This document shows, piece by piece, positions 62,601 to 64,000 of a stretch of DNA of 64,000 nucleotides (its first letter is position 1; each line of letters starts with the position of its first letter). A program made the position numbers and the translations under genes. The notes under the pieces were generated by a model. It worked only from the letters and a program-made list of their open reading frames with translations. It made no database searches and had not been told where the DNA came from. The DNA is from Micromonospora sp. WMMD1082 (GTDB taxonomy: Bacteria > Actinomycetota > Actinomycetes > Mycobacteriales > Micromonosporaceae), in the NCBI RefSeq assembly GCF_029626175.1, contig NZ_JARUBM010000002.1, forward strand, positions 2,497,001 to 2,561,000, read 5' to 3'.

Positions 62601-64000
62601 CCGGTCGGCTCCGGGCGGTCGGTCCGCTGGGCCGCGACCGCCACGGGTGGGGTACCGCCGGGCGGCAGGCAGGACGGCACCAGCGCGGCGAGCACGGCCG
62701 CCGGGCCGACCTCGACGAACCGGGTCACCCCGGCGGCGGCGAGGGCAGCCATCCCGTCGGCGAACCGCACGGCCGCGCGGACGTGCCTCACCCAGTAGTC
62801 CGGATCGGTCAGCTCCGGCCCGGCGAGCGCACCCGACACGTTGGAGACCACGGGCAGCCGGGGCGGTGCGTACGTGGCCTGCACTGCGGCGGCCCGGAAG
62901 TCCGCCAGCGCCGGCTCCATCCGGGACGAGTGGAAGGCGTGGCTGACCGTGAGCCGCCGGGTCCGCCGACCCTGGGCCGCGAAGCCGGCAGCCACCTCGG
63001 CGACCGCGTCCTCGTCACCGGAGAGCACCACCGAGGACGGTCCGTTGACAGCCGCCAGGTCCACGCCGCCGTGGCCGGCGAGCGCGGCGAGCGCCTCCTC
63101 CTCGGTCGCCTCGACCGCCGCCATCGCGCCGCCGGTGGGCAGGCCGGCCATCGACCGGCCGCGCGCGGCGACCATCCGGCAGGCGTCCGCGAGGACCCAC
63201 ACCCCGGCGACGTACGCGGCGGTCAGCTCGCCGATCGAGTGGCCGGCGACCAGGTCGGGCCGGACGCCCACCGACTCCAGCAGCCGGACCAGCGCCACCT
63301 CCACCGCAAACAACCCGGCCTGCGCGTAGTCCGTGCGGTCCACCAGATCGGCCCGCTCCCACACGACCTCACGAACCCCGGGCAGGTACGGCTCGAACTC
63401 CGCGCACACCTCGTCGAAGGTCGCCGCGAACACCGGATGGGCGGCGTACAGCTCCCGACCCATCCCGAGCCGCTGCGCACCCTGACCGGTGAACAGGAAG
63501 GCCGTCTTCCCGGGGCCGGCCGGAACGCCGGACACCACCCCGGCGTCGGCCCGCCCGGCGGCGAGCGCGTCGAGAGCGGCCCTGAGCCCGGCGTGGTCGG
63601 CGCCCAGCACGACCGCGCGGTGCGGGAGCGGCTCCCGGGTGGTCGCCAGCGACAGCGCGACGTCCGCCGGGTCCGGCGCCGGCGGGTCGGCCACGAACGA
63701 CGCCAGCCGGGCGGCCTGGCCGCGCAGCCCGGCCTCGTCGCGGCCGGACAGCGGCCACGACACGACCGGTGGGGTCGCCGGCACCTCGGCGGGCCGGGGC
63801 GCGGCGGGCGGTCCCTGCTCCAGGATGACGTGCGCGTTGGTGCCCGAGATGCCGAACGAGGAGACCGCCGCCCGACGGGGCCGGTCCACCACCGGCCACG
63901 CCACCGCCTCGGTCGCCAGCCGCACCGCGCCGGCCGACCAGTCCACATGCGACGACGGCTCGTCCACGTGCAGAGTCGCCGGCACCGTACCGTGCCGCAT
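59693..64000 (-). CDS. type I PKS, partial: (KS)-AT-DH-KR-ACP module
   Basis: The last 1435 residues of a PKS that continues beyond the right edge. It begins in the KS C-terminal part ([13 protein letters not shown]). AT has GHSIG and HAFHS (malonyl-CoA). DH reads [10 protein letters not shown], so the Gly of HxxxGxxxxP is Glu; the second DH motif [10 protein letters not shown] is normal. KR has [12 protein letters not shown] (B-type) and NYAAAN. ACP is GFDSL. The C-terminus ends in a docking-like helical region ([12 protein letters not shown]). No ER. Expected product is a trans-2-enoyl chain if the DH works, otherwise a 3-hydroxyacyl chain. It lies 22 bp upstream of the next PKS gene in the same transcript. 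Confidence 0.95.
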   Translation of the reverse strand: MRHGTVPATLHVDEPSSHVDWSAGAVRLATEAVAWPVVDRPRRAAVSSFGISGTNAHVILEQGPPAAPRPAEVPATPPVVSWPLSGRDEAGLRGQAARLASFVADPPAPDPADVALSLATTREPLPHRAVVLGADHAGLRAALDALAAGRADAGVVSGVPAGPGKTAFLFTGQGAQRLGMGRELYAAHPVFAATFDEVCAEFEPYLPGVREVVWERADLVDRTDYAQAGLFAVEVALVRLLESVGVRPDLVAGHSIGELTAAYVAGVWVLADACRMVAARGRSMAGLPTGGAMAAVEATEEEALAALAGHGGVDLAAVNGPSSVVLSGDEDAVAEVAAGFAAQGRRTRRLTVSHAFHSSRMEPALADFRAAAVQATYAPPRLPVVSNVSGALAGPELTDPDYWVRHVRAAVRFADGMAALAAAGVTRFVEVGPAAVLAALVPSCLPPGGTPPVAVAAQRTDRPEPTGFVTALAELWTRGGAVDWAALVPGATRLDLPTYAFQRRRYWPDAAPRVLDAPGLGLGATGHPLIGAAVRLPDSDGVVLTGRWSVATHPWLADHALGEVVVVPGATLVELAMRAGDEVGCPILDELTVGEPLTLPAQAGVQVRIGVGAVGDDGRRTVTVHTRPEDAPAEAAWTRHAEGFVAAGPAVGDGARLTAWPPPGAEPLDLDGFYEDLADRGYRYGPTYRAVRAAWRCGDELYAEVALPDRVHGEATRFGLHPALLDAAVHTGLLRAEGDGLLVPFAWSGVRLEATGATALRVRLSPIGPDRVALALADAGGEPVASVGSLSVRALPAERLAAAGVRHEGLLRLDWTTVPTTVAAPVTRRVALVGAAVELAGTLLPGAPGDPVSDLATLAEAVMAGGPAADLAVVVCPTGLTAGAAAAWALDTVRPWVTDERLAATRLLLVTRGAVGVTGGEAVDPAQGAVWGLVGSAQSEHPGRLVLLDHDGRPAPGGVDAALAAGETQLAVRDGVVLAPRLARLPAVPRSASPFDPDGTVLVTGGTGALGGLVARHLVTAHGVRHLVLASRSGPDAAGASALRDELTAAGAEVSVTACDLGDRDALAALLAAVPGAHPLRGVVHAAGVLDDAAVTALDTERLVTVLRPKADAARHLHELTRELPLTAFVLFSSAAGVLGAPGQGNYAAANAYLDALAAHRRAAGLPAVSVAWGRWDLDTGMAGRLTETDRRRMRRGGLGALTPTEGLALFDAALGATEPLVVAVHTDPRALAERVAAGTVPPVLRGLLGAAGRRTVDLNAGVRDDLTRRLAGATDVEAEEILLRVVREQVAAVLAYGGPDAVEPARPFAELGFDSLTAVELRNRLGTATGLQLPPTLVFDYPTAAALGAYLAAQVRGTTPATTPALAALADLDRLELTLTGVGADAVTRDRVARRLKGVLAELERLPGDVVAKDLASATDDEVFALIDREIGIP

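Overview
The window is high-GC actinomycete DNA with dense ATGA/GTGA-overlapping genes. Gene content (a conservon, a cellulose-active LPMO, modular cis-AT PKS) fits Micromonosporaceae or a relative. It holds a chromosomal flank (1-~9.7 kb) and most of one large hybrid polyketide/nonribosomal-peptide cluster (~9.75-64 kb) that runs off the right edge.

Flank: the 3' end of a class II terpene-cyclase-like gene; a four-gene conservon (cvnABCD: sensor kinase, roadblock protein, DUF742 protein, Ras-like GTPase), whose DUF742 gene carries a TTA codon; a secreted PHP-type metallohydrolase; a secreted AA10 LPMO with a CBM2 domain; a small membrane protein; a BBE-type FAD oxidase; and a second small membrane protein.

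Cluster, left to right. (a) 9753-15910 (+): condensation-domain-like protein, GNAT, transglutaminase-like enzyme, discrete ACP, class III aminotransferase, SRPBCC protein and thioester-reductase-like SDR. (b) 22843-15950 (-): amidase, alpha/beta hydrolase, acyl-AMP ligase, a second discrete ACP, DapB-like reductase, class II aldolase-like protein and SagB-type oxidoreductase. (c) 23111-26049 (+): ABC-2 exporter and FMN alpha-hydroxyacid oxidase. (d) 26157-32884 (+): a Cys-Asp-His Dieckmann-cyclase-like protein, an A-PCP protein with an Asn/Asp-type code, a C-A*-PCP protein with a ruined A domain, and an AsnO/VioC-type oxygenase. (e) 33838-32978 (-): a stand-alone Fe(II)/2-oxoglutarate enzyme resembling the isonitrile synthase ScoE. 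(f) A LuxR/DesK-type two-component system, a second ABC-2 exporter and a cytosolic FG-GAP protein. (g) Three PKS genes on the minus strand (64000 to 38866): a partial module and four complete ones.

Reading the PKS as collinear, the last five extensions are: malonyl with DH-KR; malonyl with A-type KR; methylmalonyl, fully reduced; methylmalonyl with DH-KR; malonyl with a dead KR. There is no TE. The chain therefore ends as a 2-methyl-2-enoyl unit plus a beta-ketoacyl thioester. Condensation with Asn on the C-A*-PCP protein and Dieckmann release would give a 3-acyl tetramic acid with an Asn-derived, possibly beta-hydroxylated, side chain. This chemistry resembles tirandamycin and streptolydigin.

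The unusual part is the pairing of a tetramate PKS/NRPS line with a ScoE-type isonitrile synthase and an AMP-ligase/ACP pair, but no recognisable ScoD-type glycine-adding thioesterase. Two discrete ACPs, an aminotransferase, a thioester reductase, a DapB-like reductase and a glycolate-oxidase-like enzyme could build a nitrogen-bearing (perhaps isonitrile) unit by a different route. That is inference. Three intergenic regions share tandem YTAGGGG-type heptamers with 10-11 bp periodicity, 69-76 bp before a start codon, which looks like a cluster-wide activator site.
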